Assembly: GCA_027943245.1 (NCBI GenBank)
Contig: JANDJZ010000057.1
Span: 93,825 to 157,824, forward strand
Direction of reading: 5' to 3'
Source of the DNA: Acanthamoeba sp. SK_2022b
Lineage: Eukaryota > Discosea > Longamoebia > Acanthamoebidae
DNA: 64,000 bases
Position 1 is the stretch's first letter, and each line of letters starts with the position of its first letter. The translations under genes were made by a program, and so were the position numbers. Shown here piece by piece: positions 21,018 to 30,553 of this stretch. The notes under the pieces are model-generated. The model had not been told where the DNA came from, made no database searches, and worked only from the letters and a program-made list of their open reading frames with translations.

Positions 21018-21291
21018 CCTTTTCTGCCCGTTGCCGGCGCAGCTCTTTCGGATCGGCTATCAGCGGCCGGTAGATCTCCACCCGGTCGCCGTCGTTCAGC
21101 GTATCGCCCAGCTTGGCCGGGCGGCTGTAGATGCCGATTTTATTGCTCTTGAGATCGATATCCTGGCGCAGCTCCAGCAGGCCCGAAGTCTGGATCGCCT
21201 GCTCAACGCTGCTGCCCTCGGCCAGTTTCACCTTGCGCAGGTACTGACGCTCCGGCAAGGCGTACACCACCTCGACCTGGATGTCAGACAC
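21007..21291 (-). CDS. rnfH: RnfH/RatB family protein
   Basis: The 94-residue ubiquitin-fold protein (UPF0125, E. coli YfjF) shows the family block [29 protein letters not shown]. Its role is uncertain. The GTG start at 21291 overlaps the ratA stop (GTGTCTGA), so the two are translationally coupled, as in E. coli where the ratA-ratB pair lies next to smpB. The C-terminal lysines lie within the shared terminator. Confidence 0.92.
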   Translation of the reverse strand: MSDIQVEVVYALPERQYLRKVKLAEGSSVEQAIQTSGLLELRQDIDLKSNKIGIYSRPAKLGDTLNDGDRVEIYRPLIADPKELRRQRAEKAKK

Positions 21292-21718
21292 TGTAGACCT
21301 CTTTCGCCCGCTGGGTAAATGCCTGCACCATGCTGCCCGCCAGCTCTTTGAACACCTTGCCAAACGCCAGCTCTATCAGTTTGTTGGTGAACTCGAAGTC
21401 CAGGTGCAGCTCCACCTTGCAGGCCTCTTCGCTCAGCGGCGTGAACTGCCAGCCGCCCATCAGCTTGCGGAACGGACCATCGACCAGCTGCATATTGATG
21501 CTCTGGTTATCCAGCAGCGTATTGCGTGTGGTGAAGGTCTTGCTGATACCGGCCTTGGCGACGTCCACTGCGGCCGTCATTTCGTTGGAGGTAGCGTTAA
21601 GCACCCGGCTGCCGGTGCAGCCTGGCAGAAAATCGGGATAAGAATGAACATCGTTAACCAACTGATACATCTGCTCGGCGCTGAACGGCACTAATGCAGA
21701 CCGACTGATCTGGGGCAT
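21284..21718 (-). CDS. ratA: Ribosome-associated START/coenzyme-Q-binding protein RatA (PasT)
   Basis: The 144-residue protein starts [24 protein letters not shown], as in E. coli RatA/PasT, a polyketide-cyclase/START fold. It is described both as a 70S-assembly inhibitor and as an aid to respiration and stress survival; the toxin label is contested. An 18-codon upstream extension is open but the ATG at 21718 fits the family. Divergent from smpB. Confidence 0.93.
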   Translation of the reverse strand: MPQISRSALVPFSAEQMYQLVNDVHSYPDFLPGCTGSRVLNATSNEMTAAVDVAKAGISKTFTTRNTLLDNQSINMQLVDGPFRKLMGGWQFTPLSEEACKVELHLDFEFTNKLIELAFGKVFKELAGSMVQAFTQRAKEVYSV

Positions 21719-21879
21719 ATCATTTCCTGTGAGACATAAAACGTACAGATAATACCATTTATCTGGCGGCAAACAAAAAATCTGCTAAGGGATGGAGGCG
21801 CCAAAAATGCGAAAAATTGCGCAGGTGCTGAACGGGAAAGGATTTCTTTCGCTGAAGCATCCAGTATAATGAACGCACT

Positions 21880-22362
21880 ATGACAAAGAAAAAAGCACAC
21901 AAACCCGGTTCCGCCACCATTGCTCAAAACAAGCGCGCGCGTTTCGAATACTTCATTGAAGAAGAGTTCGAGGCGGGCCTGTCGCTGCAAGGGTGGGAAG
22001 TTAAATCGCTGCGTGCCGGCAAAGCCAACCTCAGCGACAGCTACGTGACGTTCCGTGACGGTGAAGCCTATCTGTTTGGCGCCACCATCACCCCGCTCAA
22101 CGTGGCTTCGTCGCATGTGGTGTGCGATCCGACGCGTACCCGTAAACTGCTGCTGAACCGACGCGAGCTGGACACCCTGCTCGGCCGCGTCAACCGCGAA
22201 GGTTACACCGTGGTGGCCTTGTCCCTGTATTGGAAAAATGCCTGGAGCAAGATCAAGATCGGCGTAGCCAAAGGCAAGAAAGAGCACGACAAACGCGATG
22301 ACATCAAAGATCGCGAATGGCAGACGGCGAAAGCCCGTATCATGAAGCACGCCAATCGTTAA
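21880..22362 (+). CDS. smpB: SsrA-binding protein SmpB
   Basis: The 160-residue protein has the SmpB beta-barrel segments ([21 protein letters not shown]) and the basic C-terminal tail that reads the empty ribosomal A site. It delivers tmRNA to stalled ribosomes. It directly precedes ssrA, the usual order. Confidence 0.98.
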   Translation: MTKKKAHKPGSATIAQNKRARFEYFIEEEFEAGLSLQGWEVKSLRAGKANLSDSYVTFRDGEAYLFGATITPLNVASSHVVCDPTRTRKLLLNRRELDTLLGRVNREGYTVVALSLYWKNAWSKIKIGVAKGKKEHDKRDDIKDREWQTAKARIMKHANR

Positions 22363-22411
22363 GCCGCTGGCTTATCGAGGTAAACTTCTGGTATACTGCA
22401 TAAAGTTACTT

Positions 22412-22775
22412 GGGGCTGATTCTGGATTCGACGGGATTTGCGAAGCCCTAGGAGCATGCCGAGGGGCGGTTGGCCTCGTAAAAAGCCGCAAAAAAATAGT
22501 CGCAAACGACGAAAACTACGCTTTAGCAGCTTAATACCCTGCTTAGAGCCCTCTCTCCCTAGCCTCCGCTCTTAGGACGGGGATCAAGAGAGGTCAAACC
22601 CAAAAGAGATCGCGTGGACGTCCTGCCTGGGGCTGAAGCGTTAAACTCAATCAGGCTAGTCTGTCAGTAGCGTGTCCATCCGCAGCTGGCCGGCGAATGT
22701 AAAGATTGGACTAAGCATGTAGTGCCGACGGTGTAGTAATTTCGGACGGGGGTTCAAATCCCCCCAGCTCCACCA
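22412..22775 (+). ncRNA. ssrA: Transfer-messenger RNA (tmRNA)
   Basis: The 364-nt RNA begins GGGGCTGATTCTGGATTCGA and ends in a T-arm (GGTTCAAATCC) plus CCACCA-type acceptor. The tag reading frame is at 22502-22534, with resume codon GCA and encoding ANDENYALAA then TAA. It rescues stalled ribosomes with SmpB. A TATACT -10 lies at 22391-22396. The 3' end of ssrA is a favoured attachment site for islands, and an accessory region follows. Confidence 0.97.
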
Positions 22776-22817
22776 AATACGTCGCCAGTGAACCAGATAG
22801 ACCCGGCGATAATAGCG

Positions 22818-22850
22818 AAAAAGCCCACAACTTCGGTTGCGGGCTTTTTT
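22818..22850 (+). terminator. Terminator of ssrA
   Basis: AAAAAGCCCACAAC, CTTCGG loop region, GTTGCGGGCTTTTTT: a U-tailed stem with one mismatch, 43 bp after the tmRNA 3' end. Confidence 0.88.
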
Positions 22851-23005
22851 GTATCCGTAATCGTTCGAGTTTATCCGGCTAAATCTGGAGACTGTTGGTA
22901 TGCGGTTTGATATACGCTAAATTGATACCAATTACGTACAACCAATAGATGGAAGACTCCGTGCATAGCGTGGACTACATAAGTATAAAAACCAGAGCCC
23001 AGCAA

Positions 23006-23149
23006 ATGGCAGAATAGCAGCAAATTGCCTTAGAGAGCATTTTTGCAGCCGTCGAGGCCAATTGGTTTGCCCTTAAGCGAACAAGGATAACTGCGGACTA
23101 GCCAAGGATATCTGGCGATCTTAAGAAAGTTGTTTTCCGAGGTCTGTAG
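23006..23149 (+). pseudogene. Possible degenerate ORF, unidentified
   Basis: From an ATG at 23006 the frame reads MAE, stop, QQIALESIFAAVEANWFAL and onward to a second stop at 23099 and a third at 23147. The middle stretch has protein-like composition, but I do not recognise the family. It may be a fragment of a former island gene or chance. Confidence 0.25.
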
Positions 23150-23546
23150 TTATCCTAATTCAGGAAATTAAGGCAAGAATGGTGATTGAAGCATTAGTAT
23201 GGCAATAGTAGAGTGCATTCCAGTTTCAGTTAGTTGACGGATCAACGCACCCCAGTTTGGGTAGCTCGCAAGAAACTACTGTTTACAGTTAACCAAGGGA
23301 GTTCCAACCGTTTAGCTATACGCTTCTGAGGCAGACAACCTTGATTATGGAGAATAAATACCTCGATAAACCATACCCTTTTACTTATAAAAAAATACCC
23401 ATTAAGCAGATGACGATCATTATTTTCGAAAAAAAGCCACCCTAACAGACGTTTAGAATGTAATTTCTACAGCTGCGCCGTGATTAGGTAAACATATCAC
23501 TTCTGTTCAGATGGACGAATTCAGTAAGCCACTCTACTACCTAAGG

Positions 23547-24266
23547 TTACAACATAAAAGGTTGGTTAGAGCTAGTTTCAATTGGAAGATATCGTTCCTT
23601 ATCGCCTCGCAAGATATGCCCGTCCAGAAAAAGGCTACGTAGCTGAGCTGTCGACGATATGCGCATTTTTATCATGGCGTTCCGTTTGTGCGTGCTTATA
23701 GTTTTATATGCAACATTAAATTTCTTGGCCAAACACTTGATACTATCCCCTTCAATGATACCTGTAATTATAGCTATTTCACTAGGTGTGAGGTTTGACA
23801 TGGGAGGACCTATGTAAAACTGGGAATTATATGAGGCAAAATTCTCTCCATCAAAAAATCGTGTCAAAAAACTAACAAAGCAACTTATGTCAATTTTTTT
23901 TGGTATCTGCCAGCCAGCCTCCCCCCGCTCAAAATTATTGAATTTATTTATAAACATGGTCGGTTTTGAAGACCAGAGCAGACACTTTACTGACGGATGA
24001 TAAGTGGCCATGAAGTGAGTGAACTCTCCCCAGTTATTATAACTCTCATTCTGACCGAAGGCCTCCATCAAATAGACATCGGCAGGCCCTTTCCTCAGCG
24101 CCAAACACATTAGTGCGGATAGACTGGATACCACATCGGTAACATTTATTCTTTCAACAAAATATTTACTTAATACCTGAACCATACTCTCCCGATAAAA
24201 AACCACCGGATCCATCACTACAATATTTATCTTTCTGTTGTTTTTCTTCAAGATTGCGATGCCCAT
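23547..24266 (-). CDS. Atypical LuxR-family response regulator of the fim cluster
   Basis: The 239-residue protein has a receiver-like N-terminal half (IVVMDPVVFYRESM, residues 15-28) and a C-terminal LuxR helix-turn-helix (LTPSEIAIITGIIEGDSIKCLA). The residue expected to be phosphorylated is Glu68 (DVYLMEAF) rather than Asp, and the acidic pocket has a single Asp19, so normal phosphotransfer is unlikely. FimZ-like regulators of fimbriae have the same fold. It lies 126 bp downstream of fimH on the same strand and could be cotranscribed. GC is low. Its target is unknown; control of fim or of motility is plausible. Confidence 0.8.
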   Translation of the reverse strand: MGIAILKKNNRKINIVVMDPVVFYRESMVQVLSKYFVERINVTDVVSSLSALMCLALRKGPADVYLMEAFGQNESYNNWGEFTHFMATYHPSVKCLLWSSKPTMFINKFNNFERGEAGWQIPKKIDISCFVSFLTRFFDGENFASYNSQFYIGPPMSNLTPSEIAIITGIIEGDSIKCLAKKFNVAYKTISTHKRNAMIKMRISSTAQLRSLFLDGHILRGDKERYLPIETSSNQPFML

Positions 24267-24392
24267 GTAATAACCATATACTTATGACCCCGAGCGCAAG
24301 TAGTTTCGAGATTAAACGAGCCCTACATGATAATCATGTCGCGAATTTTTATCTGCTAAAGCGTTTTATCGAGGTATAAGATATAGATAATG

Positions 24393-25364
24393 CTACTCGT
24401 AAACGAACGTCACGCCAATAATGGACTGAACATTGCCTGCTACCACTTGCCCATTGATTCGTGCATAGGAAGCCGTTAGTCCCAAACTTTGGGGGCTGGT
24501 ACCGACCGTACCGAGAGAGACATTCTTATTGGTAGCTACAATGCCATTACGGTTAGACAGTTGTACGCCAACGCCAGTAGCCGGATTTGAAGATGACGTA
24601 TTGGTAAATATGGTGCTTGCCGTATCAGCAGTTGTGCCGGTCAGATAATAAGCCAGCTGTTGGTTTTGTCCGCAATGGACAGTCAGCGGTACAGCAGCCG
24701 TGCCGGGGTAATCCGGCAAGGTAACCGTCACATTGCGCGATGACACGTCGCAACCACCAGTGGGAACCACCACTGTGTTATTAGCATAAATATTCCATGT
24801 GAAACGGTCTATTGTGCCATTTTGTTGACCGGTTTGAGGGTTTGTTGAATATTTATACATATTTAATCTGGCAATCAAACTACCCTTATTAATTAATACT
24901 CCTGACGCCGCTGAAATAGGCTTCAGAAATAGCATAACATTCCATGGCTGATATGAACTGGTTGTAAATGCGGTCTCTTTGGTTCTATTAGTAACTGGCA
25001 GTGGATAGCTTGAATTATAATACTTCACCGTTCCTGTGAAATTTTCCAGCGCCCCACCATAGGCGCTGCCGTCATTTAAAGCCACCCAGTCAATATAGGA
25101 TTGTGGAAGTTCATTTCGACAACTTATGCTTGAGTTTAGGTCTACAACGAGGTTCTGACCAGCCTGTACGCTAGGCGTTAAGTTAGCATAAACAGTGAAA
25201 GTTCCTGCCCCTCCTCCAGAGCTAGAATTAATTACATTTCCTGTAGCATCCTTACAAGCAAAAGCATTAGCGCCGGATGAATATGCCATTAGGCATACAG
25301 AAGCCACGAGGGCAGCAACTTCTTTTTTCTTCAACACTTTATTTAGTTTTGAAACCAGTGTCAT
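24393..25364 (-). CDS. fimH: Type 1 fimbrial tip adhesin FimH
   Basis: From the ATG at 25364, behind GAGGAG, the protein has 323 residues: a long signal peptide ending SSGANA, mature N-terminus FACK, a lectin domain, and a pilin domain beginning at VVPTGGCDVS and ending GVTFVYE. The pilin half is very close to E. coli FimH. In the lectin half the counterpart of N46 and D54 are kept, but D47 is Glu, Y48 is Leu, and the loop bearing Q133/N135/D140 is longer and different. Mannose binding may therefore be altered. Last structural gene of the operon. Confidence 0.93.
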   Translation of the reverse strand: MTLVSKLNKVLKKKEVAALVASVCLMAYSSGANAFACKDATGNVINSSSGGGAGTFTVYANLTPSVQAGQNLVVDLNSSISCRNELPQSYIDWVALNDGSAYGGALENFTGTVKYYNSSYPLPVTNRTKETAFTTSSYQPWNVMLFLKPISAASGVLINKGSLIARLNMYKYSTNPQTGQQNGTIDRFTWNIYANNTVVVPTGGCDVSSRNVTVTLPDYPGTAAVPLTVHCGQNQQLAYYLTGTTADTASTIFTNTSSSNPATGVGVQLSNRNGIVATNKNVSLGTVGTSPQSLGLTASYARINGQVVAGNVQSIIGVTFVYE

Positions 25365-25380
25365 GACGTGACTCCTCAAT

Positions 25381-25884
25381 TTAGGCGTAAGTGTATGTGA
25401 CATTAATTACGGCCTGAATACTGCCTTGCTTGGCGTTGCCATTAACTGATAACGCACGAACCTGTAATGGCAGACTCGCTGACTGTGTGGAATCATCAAC
25501 CTGAACCGCCTTGGTTTTTCCGTTGTTTAGGTTATTGCCACTGGTGTCCTGCAATTCCAATTGAAGATTGGTTGCCCCACCTTGATTTTTGTAATATCCC
25601 GTGCTGTCCGTTGTCCCCGTGAATGTTGCCGTGACTCTCGAAGTGCCTATTGGACAATTGGTCAAATTCAGCGTTACCGGATGCCAGGCTGAACCCGAGC
25701 CGGCCTGTATATAATTAAATGTAAACAAGTCGCCCAAGTCTACCGTCGCCGATGGCGTTGATACGGTGCAGGGCTTGGCCACTACGCGTCCGTTGACCGT
25801 AATGGTCACGTCAGCTGCATGCGCGGCGAATGTTGTAGTAAAAAGCAACGCCCCCGCCAGCATAATGTTCTTGATAATGATCAT
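25381..25884 (-). CDS. fimG: Fimbrial tip adaptor FimG
   Basis: The 167-residue minor pilin has a signal peptide ending AAHA and mature ADVTITVNGRVVAKPCTV, closely like E. coli FimG, plus the paired cysteines and C-terminal VTYTYA strand of chaperone-usher pilins. FimG links FimH to FimF in the tip fibrillum. Spacing is 12 bp from fimF and 16 bp to fimH. Confidence 0.94.
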   Translation of the reverse strand: MIIIKNIMLAGALLFTTTFAAHAADVTITVNGRVVAKPCTVSTPSATVDLGDLFTFNYIQAGSGSAWHPVTLNLTNCPIGTSRVTATFTGTTDSTGYYKNQGGATNLQLELQDTSGNNLNNGKTKAVQVDDSTQSASLPLQVRALSVNGNAKQGSIQAVINVTYTYA

Positions 25885-25896
25885 CTTCAGACTTCC

Positions 25897-26421
25897 TTAC
25901 TGAAACTCTAAGGTGAAATTGGCCGTCGCTGTCACTGTTCCTGCCATCACGGGAGCGCGCGTTGCCATTAAGCGTGCATAAAAGCCCAACGTATTGGGCT
26001 GGCCCGCCGTCAATGTCGTCCACTTCAGGGAGTCCTGAGCCGCATTTAATGGAATCGGAGTCTTGTCGCGATCCAGTATTTGCACTCCAATACCGCTTGC
26101 GGCGTTTGTTCCAGCATCAATCTTTAACAGGGTAGTGTTGTCGTTGTCAGAGGTTCCGACATACCCCACGCGAACTGCCGTCGCGGAACTGCCGCACTTG
26201 TCGAAGACAATCTTGAAAGGTATGGATGGCGTGACGGCCCCAACCCGGTTGAATTGCTTGGCCGCATTGCTCAACAAATCCACCGTAAAATCCTGAGAGT
26301 CAACAGAGACCGAGCAGGCATTGTCTTTTAGATAACCTGTGATGGTGATAGTACTGTCCGCCGCATGGGCATATCCCGCAACCAACGGCAACAAACACAG
26401 GATTGGAAGGTATTTTCTCAT
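25897..26421 (-). CDS. fimF: Fimbrial tip adaptor FimF
   Basis: The 174-residue minor pilin has a signal peptide ending YAHA and mature ADSTITITGYLKDNACSV, matching E. coli FimF, and ends in the donor/beta-zipper strand ATANFTLEFQ. FimF joins the rod to FimG. It lies 21 bp after fimD. Confidence 0.94.
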   Translation of the reverse strand: MRKYLPILCLLPLVAGYAHAADSTITITGYLKDNACSVSVDSQDFTVDLLSNAAKQFNRVGAVTPSIPFKIVFDKCGSSATAVRVGYVGTSDNDNTTLLKIDAGTNAASGIGVQILDRDKTPIPLNAAQDSLKWTTLTAGQPNTLGFYARLMATRAPVMAGTVTATANFTLEFQ

Positions 26422-26442
26422 TGCGTCATCATCTCCTGCTTA

Positions 26443-29034
26443 TCACCGGCAAATGGCAGAGGCATAGCTCAAAGCCTGGTTTTGACTGTCAGCCGGCAAA
26501 CTGTACGTCGCCGTGCAGCGTTCATTTTCGCTATTGCCCCACCTCACGTTGACGGTACCTTTTGGCGCAAGGCCGGTAAGGTAAACTTGCCCGCCATCTG
26601 CCACGATGCTGCCTGACTGACCATCTCCGTAAGAGGCTACAGAGCCGAACGGGACTGGCTTGCCGTTGTTTGTCAATGTCATAAGAACCTTCAGCCCGAC
26701 TTTGGCCTTGAAGTCCGCACGCACGACGGCTCCCCGTGTAGGAACGACGCTTAATACCGGTTCCTCCAGTTCGACGTTGTTCGCCAGTGTATTCGTGTTC
26801 AAGGATATCCGATTCTCGCGGTAGTCCATCGCATAAGGGAGCACGGCATAACCACGCCAATCTGTACGCACCCCTGTTTGATTCTCGACAGAAACGTGTT
26901 TCGCCCCCGGCGCCTTGATAAGCACCATGGTGTCATTGAGTGGCTGGCTGAAGGTGATGCCATTTTCGTGGGCAAGTACGCCACCACTGGCACCATAGTA
27001 AATCTGCTTATAGTCACCGCTGTGGCTATAACCGACGTTGGCGTTGCCGTAAGCGCCGCGGTAATTCAGCGCGGCGTTACCCGTTGCGCCGCTGTTACCA
27101 TTACCGCCGCTGTTATAGCCCGATTGCACGCTATAACTCAGGTTGTTATCTTCCAGCAGCGTCCCGTAAAGGCCGGCCGTATTTGTCGTACGTCCCTTGA
27201 AGTCTGTCGACGTGTTGTAACTGGCATTGGCATTTCGGAATACTGACCGGGTATCCGAGCGCATCCAGTGGCTGAACGGAATATTAATGTTGAAAGCAAG
27301 CAGTTGGTCTTTATCGTCGGACCAGGCATTTTTGGACAGACTATAACTCAGGCTCCAGCTGATATCCTGAATGGTGCTGTTATAACCAATCTGCAGCTGT
27401 TCATCTGAACGGCTGGTATTCCAGTAGCTTTGATGACTGCCAGTCAGGTATATCGTCGATGTCCGTCCAACCTGTTGCGTCACCGTCGCCTGCAAACGAC
27501 CGCGCTTGCTGTAGTTCAGATTGTAATAATCCGTCAGCTTTGGTTTGATATTCACGATCCCGTCTTCACTAATCACGGAGTAACCGCTCATGCGTCGCCA
27601 CGCGGTGTCGGCCAGAGAATAGAAGCCCCGAGTAGAATAACGGTATCCGACCAGTTGGAAATTGGTCCCTAACTCATTGAGCGATTTGTTATAGAGAAAA
27701 CGCAGAGATTGTCCCTGATGCTTGCTGCCGTCAGGCAAGGTGGCATTCGCCTGCGTAATATCTGAAGATACCGCCCCGAGGTAGCCCAGGTTTTTTCCCA
27801 CCCCGAGGTTAAAGGCACGATAGTCGTTTGAGGCACGTGTGCCGCCATAGACCGTCCAGCCATCGGGTAATCCCCAAAGCGCCGTTCCCTGGAAAAACTT
27901 CGGCTTGTCTTGTTGTTCATTACCACTGCGGAACTGCCCTGCAGTCACCGCGTACTTCACCTGTCCTTCACGCTGCAACATCGGGACGGATGAGAAGGGA
28001 ACGGTAAAGACCTGAACGGAGCCATCCGCCTCTTTCACCGTCACCTGCAGATCGCCACTGTTTCCTGCCGCATACAGATCACCGATAGTGAATGCGCCGG
28101 CGGGTACCGTGGTCTGATATATTTCATATCCGTTCTGCTTGACCGATACGCGTGCGGTACCACGTGCTATTCCATGTATAACAGGAGCAAAGCCGCGTTG
28201 ACTGTCGGGCAGCATATTATCGTCTGTGGCAACCTGAAGGCCGCGGAAGTTGATACCTTCAAAGATATCACCCGCAGTATAGCCATCACCCATCGTCAGC
28301 CGGCTGCGCCAGGATACAATGTCACGTTCAAGCCAGGTATTGACATGTTGCCAGCGATTTTCGTTATATCCCGTGCCGCTGCTGTAACTCCAGGTTGAGT
28401 TATCCCGCAGGCGCCATGCCCCCAGGTTGAGACCCGTTTGCAGATTGAGATAGGCGTAATTGCGGGTGCCGCCATTGTGACTGCGCACTTCACTGCCGGT
28501 ATAGTTGTAATTGAGCAAACCGGCCGTAATACCATTATCCCAAAGCTCGGGAGCTATGTACCCTCTCGCCTGATTTCCCATGAAAGCCTGAGGAATGCTG
28601 ATGGAAAGACGCTGGCGACCGACATCGAATGAGCTTGCAGCATCAGCAATAAGCCGTGTGAAAGGCACGCAGGCCGTGCTCTTCATTACGGCAATATCTG
28701 GAATAGTCAAGGTATTGACGCCAAGTGAAGCCAGCTGAGAGCGAGTGAGACACGGTTCCAGCTTGCTACCGTCATCACTTTTATCAAAGGTGATGTCTCG
28801 CGTCGTCACGTAACCCTCGTTCATGTAAATGTCGACACGATAGGTACCCGGCGGCGCATCAAGCCCCTTTTCGAAACTGGAGAGATCGGCAACCGATGCC
28901 GGGTCGTCAGCCAGGAACCGGGGATTGAAGTAGTTGTCTGCGCGCGCGGAAAATGTCGAAGCCACCAAGAGCAATGCCAGCGGCGTAAGCATTGCTTTGT
29001 TTAGCGCCCGTTCCCGGATGTGGTATTTTTTCAT
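26443..29034 (-). CDS. fimD: Outer membrane fimbrial usher FimD
   Basis: The 863-residue usher has a signal peptide ending SARA, an N-terminal periplasmic domain (YFNPRFLADDP), a beta-barrel with plug (GFAPVIHGIARGTARVSV), and C-terminal domains with two cysteines in the last 25 residues. It receives FimC-pilin complexes and threads the growing fimbria through the outer membrane. The 117-bp gap from fimC and 21-bp gap to fimF keep it in the operon. Length is as expected. Confidence 0.97.
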   Translation of the reverse strand: MKKYHIRERALNKAMLTPLALLLVASTFSARADNYFNPRFLADDPASVADLSSFEKGLDAPPGTYRVDIYMNEGYVTTRDITFDKSDDGSKLEPCLTRSQLASLGVNTLTIPDIAVMKSTACVPFTRLIADAASSFDVGRQRLSISIPQAFMGNQARGYIAPELWDNGITAGLLNYNYTGSEVRSHNGGTRNYAYLNLQTGLNLGAWRLRDNSTWSYSSGTGYNENRWQHVNTWLERDIVSWRSRLTMGDGYTAGDIFEGINFRGLQVATDDNMLPDSQRGFAPVIHGIARGTARVSVKQNGYEIYQTTVPAGAFTIGDLYAAGNSGDLQVTVKEADGSVQVFTVPFSSVPMLQREGQVKYAVTAGQFRSGNEQQDKPKFFQGTALWGLPDGWTVYGGTRASNDYRAFNLGVGKNLGYLGAVSSDITQANATLPDGSKHQGQSLRFLYNKSLNELGTNFQLVGYRYSTRGFYSLADTAWRRMSGYSVISEDGIVNIKPKLTDYYNLNYSKRGRLQATVTQQVGRTSTIYLTGSHQSYWNTSRSDEQLQIGYNSTIQDISWSLSYSLSKNAWSDDKDQLLAFNINIPFSHWMRSDTRSVFRNANASYNTSTDFKGRTTNTAGLYGTLLEDNNLSYSVQSGYNSGGNGNSGATGNAALNYRGAYGNANVGYSHSGDYKQIYYGASGGVLAHENGITFSQPLNDTMVLIKAPGAKHVSVENQTGVRTDWRGYAVLPYAMDYRENRISLNTNTLANNVELEEPVLSVVPTRGAVVRADFKAKVGLKVLMTLTNNGKPVPFGSVASYGDGQSGSIVADGGQVYLTGLAPKGTVNVRWGNSENERCTATYSLPADSQNQALSYASAICR

Positions 29035-29151
29035 GTTATCCGTGCCTGCTCCATAAACCAGGTGACTTGTCGCTACCGCACGCCGTCATCAATGCCGGTG
29101 CTGCGTTACCTGCGTTATTGAATCCATTGTTTTAGTGAATGACTCAGATCG

Positions 29152-29853
29152 TTACTGCAAGGTGCCTTTCATCACAGACGTGAGCGCACCGTAATCATTA
29201 ATCGTGCGATATGTAATTGCACTGCCGGCATCGCCCGGCAGTTTCACCGTTGCCTCCCCCATAGGCGGGACCATGACATTGGCTAATGAACGTGTGCCGG
29301 CATTCAATTCCGTGACGGTCAGAAAATAGGGTGTTGGATTATTCAGTACCAGTGTGTTCGCATCGCGTTTAAACGTCAGTTTTCCGGGGGCCTGATCAGG
29401 CGCCATACTGAGATTTTGTGGGCGATACAACAATTTGATTCGGCTCGTTATCGCCAGTTGAAGCGTATTTTCTTTCTGTTTTGCCTTGTCCAGAGAGGGA
29501 ATGGCTTTGACGTTGACCCAGAAAAGACTTTCGCGGTCTTTAGGCAAGGCGTTATTGGTTGCATCAATAATACGCAGCGTATTTTCTTTTTTCCCCTGCA
29601 TGAGGAACAACGGCGGAGTAATAACGAACCGGCCTTCTTTTTGACCATCATCGTTCTCGACCCAGGATTGAATAAGAAAGGTGTCTTTATCATTATTGTT
29701 GCTCACACCCAGAGTGACCTGTTTCTGTTCTGCCGGATAAATAACGCGTGTTGCCCCAAGAGCCACGCCCGCTTCAGCATGCGGAGTACAAAATACGACT
29801 GCCAAAGCCAGCAGTGAACCCATGACGTTTCCGGTCGCTTTCATTTTAATCAC
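29152..29853 (-). CDS. fimC: Periplasmic fimbrial chaperone FimC
   Basis: The 233-residue protein has a signal peptide ending HAEA and the two-domain immunoglobulin chaperone fold: LGATRVIYPAEQKQ carries the conserved Arg, SRIKLLYRP the conserved Lys that anchor pilin C-termini, and NPTPYFLTV the second domain. The GTG start at 29853 has AGAGG at good spacing; an ATG three codons in is less well placed. It folds and delivers fimbrial subunits to FimD. Confidence 0.95.
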   Translation of the reverse strand: MIKMKATGNVMGSLLALAVVFCTPHAEAGVALGATRVIYPAEQKQVTLGVSNNNDKDTFLIQSWVENDDGQKEGRFVITPPLFLMQGKKENTLRIIDATNNALPKDRESLFWVNVKAIPSLDKAKQKENTLQLAITSRIKLLYRPQNLSMAPDQAPGKLTFKRDANTLVLNNPTPYFLTVTELNAGTRSLANVMVPPMGEATVKLPGDAGSAITYRTINDYGALTSVMKGTLQ

Positions 29854-29944
29854 GTTAACCTCTTGGGCGGATAACCGCCGTTTTAACCTTTTGCGCGCGC
29901 TTATCTCATCCGAGATAAAAGTTTCATACGCGAAAACGAATGTT

Positions 29945-30484
29945 TTATTGGTATGTCAAAGAGAACCAAGCCTGGGCATTTGCAGCACCACCGATAACCG
30001 TATTGCCGGTTGCCCGATATTTGGCAACAAATTGCAAGATACGCGTTCCTTTAGTCAGCGGTTTCCAAGACTGAGGTTCTGAATTAATGGGTATGAGTTG
30101 CCCCTGTTCATCGAACAGGGCGATGCCGACGCCAGACGCAATTCCCTCGCCTTCGCCAACCGACAGAACATCAGGGTTTTTGCCATCGGCTACGCCGTGA
30201 AAGACGATACCGACGCGATCGCTGACATTGGGATTACAATCCTGGAGATGCAAACTGAACGGCACCGGATCGGCGTCATCCCCTGCATCCTTGAAACGGT
30301 TACTGCTAACCTGTCCCATGCGAACAACCAGTTGCCTGTCACCCGCCTCAACCGTACAGGCTTCAGCGATGAGCTCCCCCTGAAAGCGCATCTGTCCTCC
30401 AGGAAGCGTGACGTTCCACTTGTTGCCGGCGATAGACAGAGGAGCAATGAAAAGCAGGCAGAGTCCCAGTCTGGTTTTGAGCAT
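29945..30484 (-). CDS. fimI: Fimbrin-like protein FimI
   Basis: The 179-residue pilin-like protein has a short signal peptide ([11 protein letters not shown]), the [17 protein letters not shown] first strand, and a C-terminal [10 protein letters not shown] strand. In E. coli FimI is the rod terminator placed between fimA and fimC, exactly its position here. A U-tailed hairpin between fimA and fimI would lower its expression relative to FimA. Confidence 0.9.
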   Translation of the reverse strand: MLKTRLGLCLLFIAPLSIAGNKWNVTLPGGQMRFQGELIAEACTVEAGDRQLVVRMGQVSSNRFKDAGDDADPVPFSLHLQDCNPNVSDRVGIVFHGVADGKNPDVLSVGEGEGIASGVGIALFDEQGQLIPINSEPQSWKPLTKGTRILQFVAKYRATGNTVIGGAANAQAWFSLTYQ

Positions 30485-30510
30485 CGCTTATTCCCTCTTC
30501 GATAGCTGAA

Positions 30511-30530
30511 AACAGGCCGTCCTGGCCTGA
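30511..30530 (-). terminator. Attenuator-like hairpin between fimA and fimI
   Basis: On the minus strand CAGGCC, 5-base loop, GGCCTG, then TTTTC. A short partial terminator here would let FimA, the major subunit, be made in excess over the downstream genes. Confidence 0.55.
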
Positions 30531-30553
30531 TTAAGCATCCTTGCAGACCGGTA

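Larger units (their letters stand above)
22776..23546. other. Non-coding, decayed DNA after ssrA
   Basis: No intact gene is seen across about 770 bp. Base composition is lower in GC than the backbone. A plus-strand frame at 23006-23149 is interrupted by two stops (23015, 23099) but otherwise reads like protein. No integrase remnant or repeat of the ssrA 3' end was found by eye. The position suggests left-over island DNA. Confidence 0.55.

Noticed and set aside
22412..22775. Island attachment duplicate of the ssrA 3' end within the window
   Set aside because: No second copy of the ssrA end was found by eye as far as the PepSY genes.
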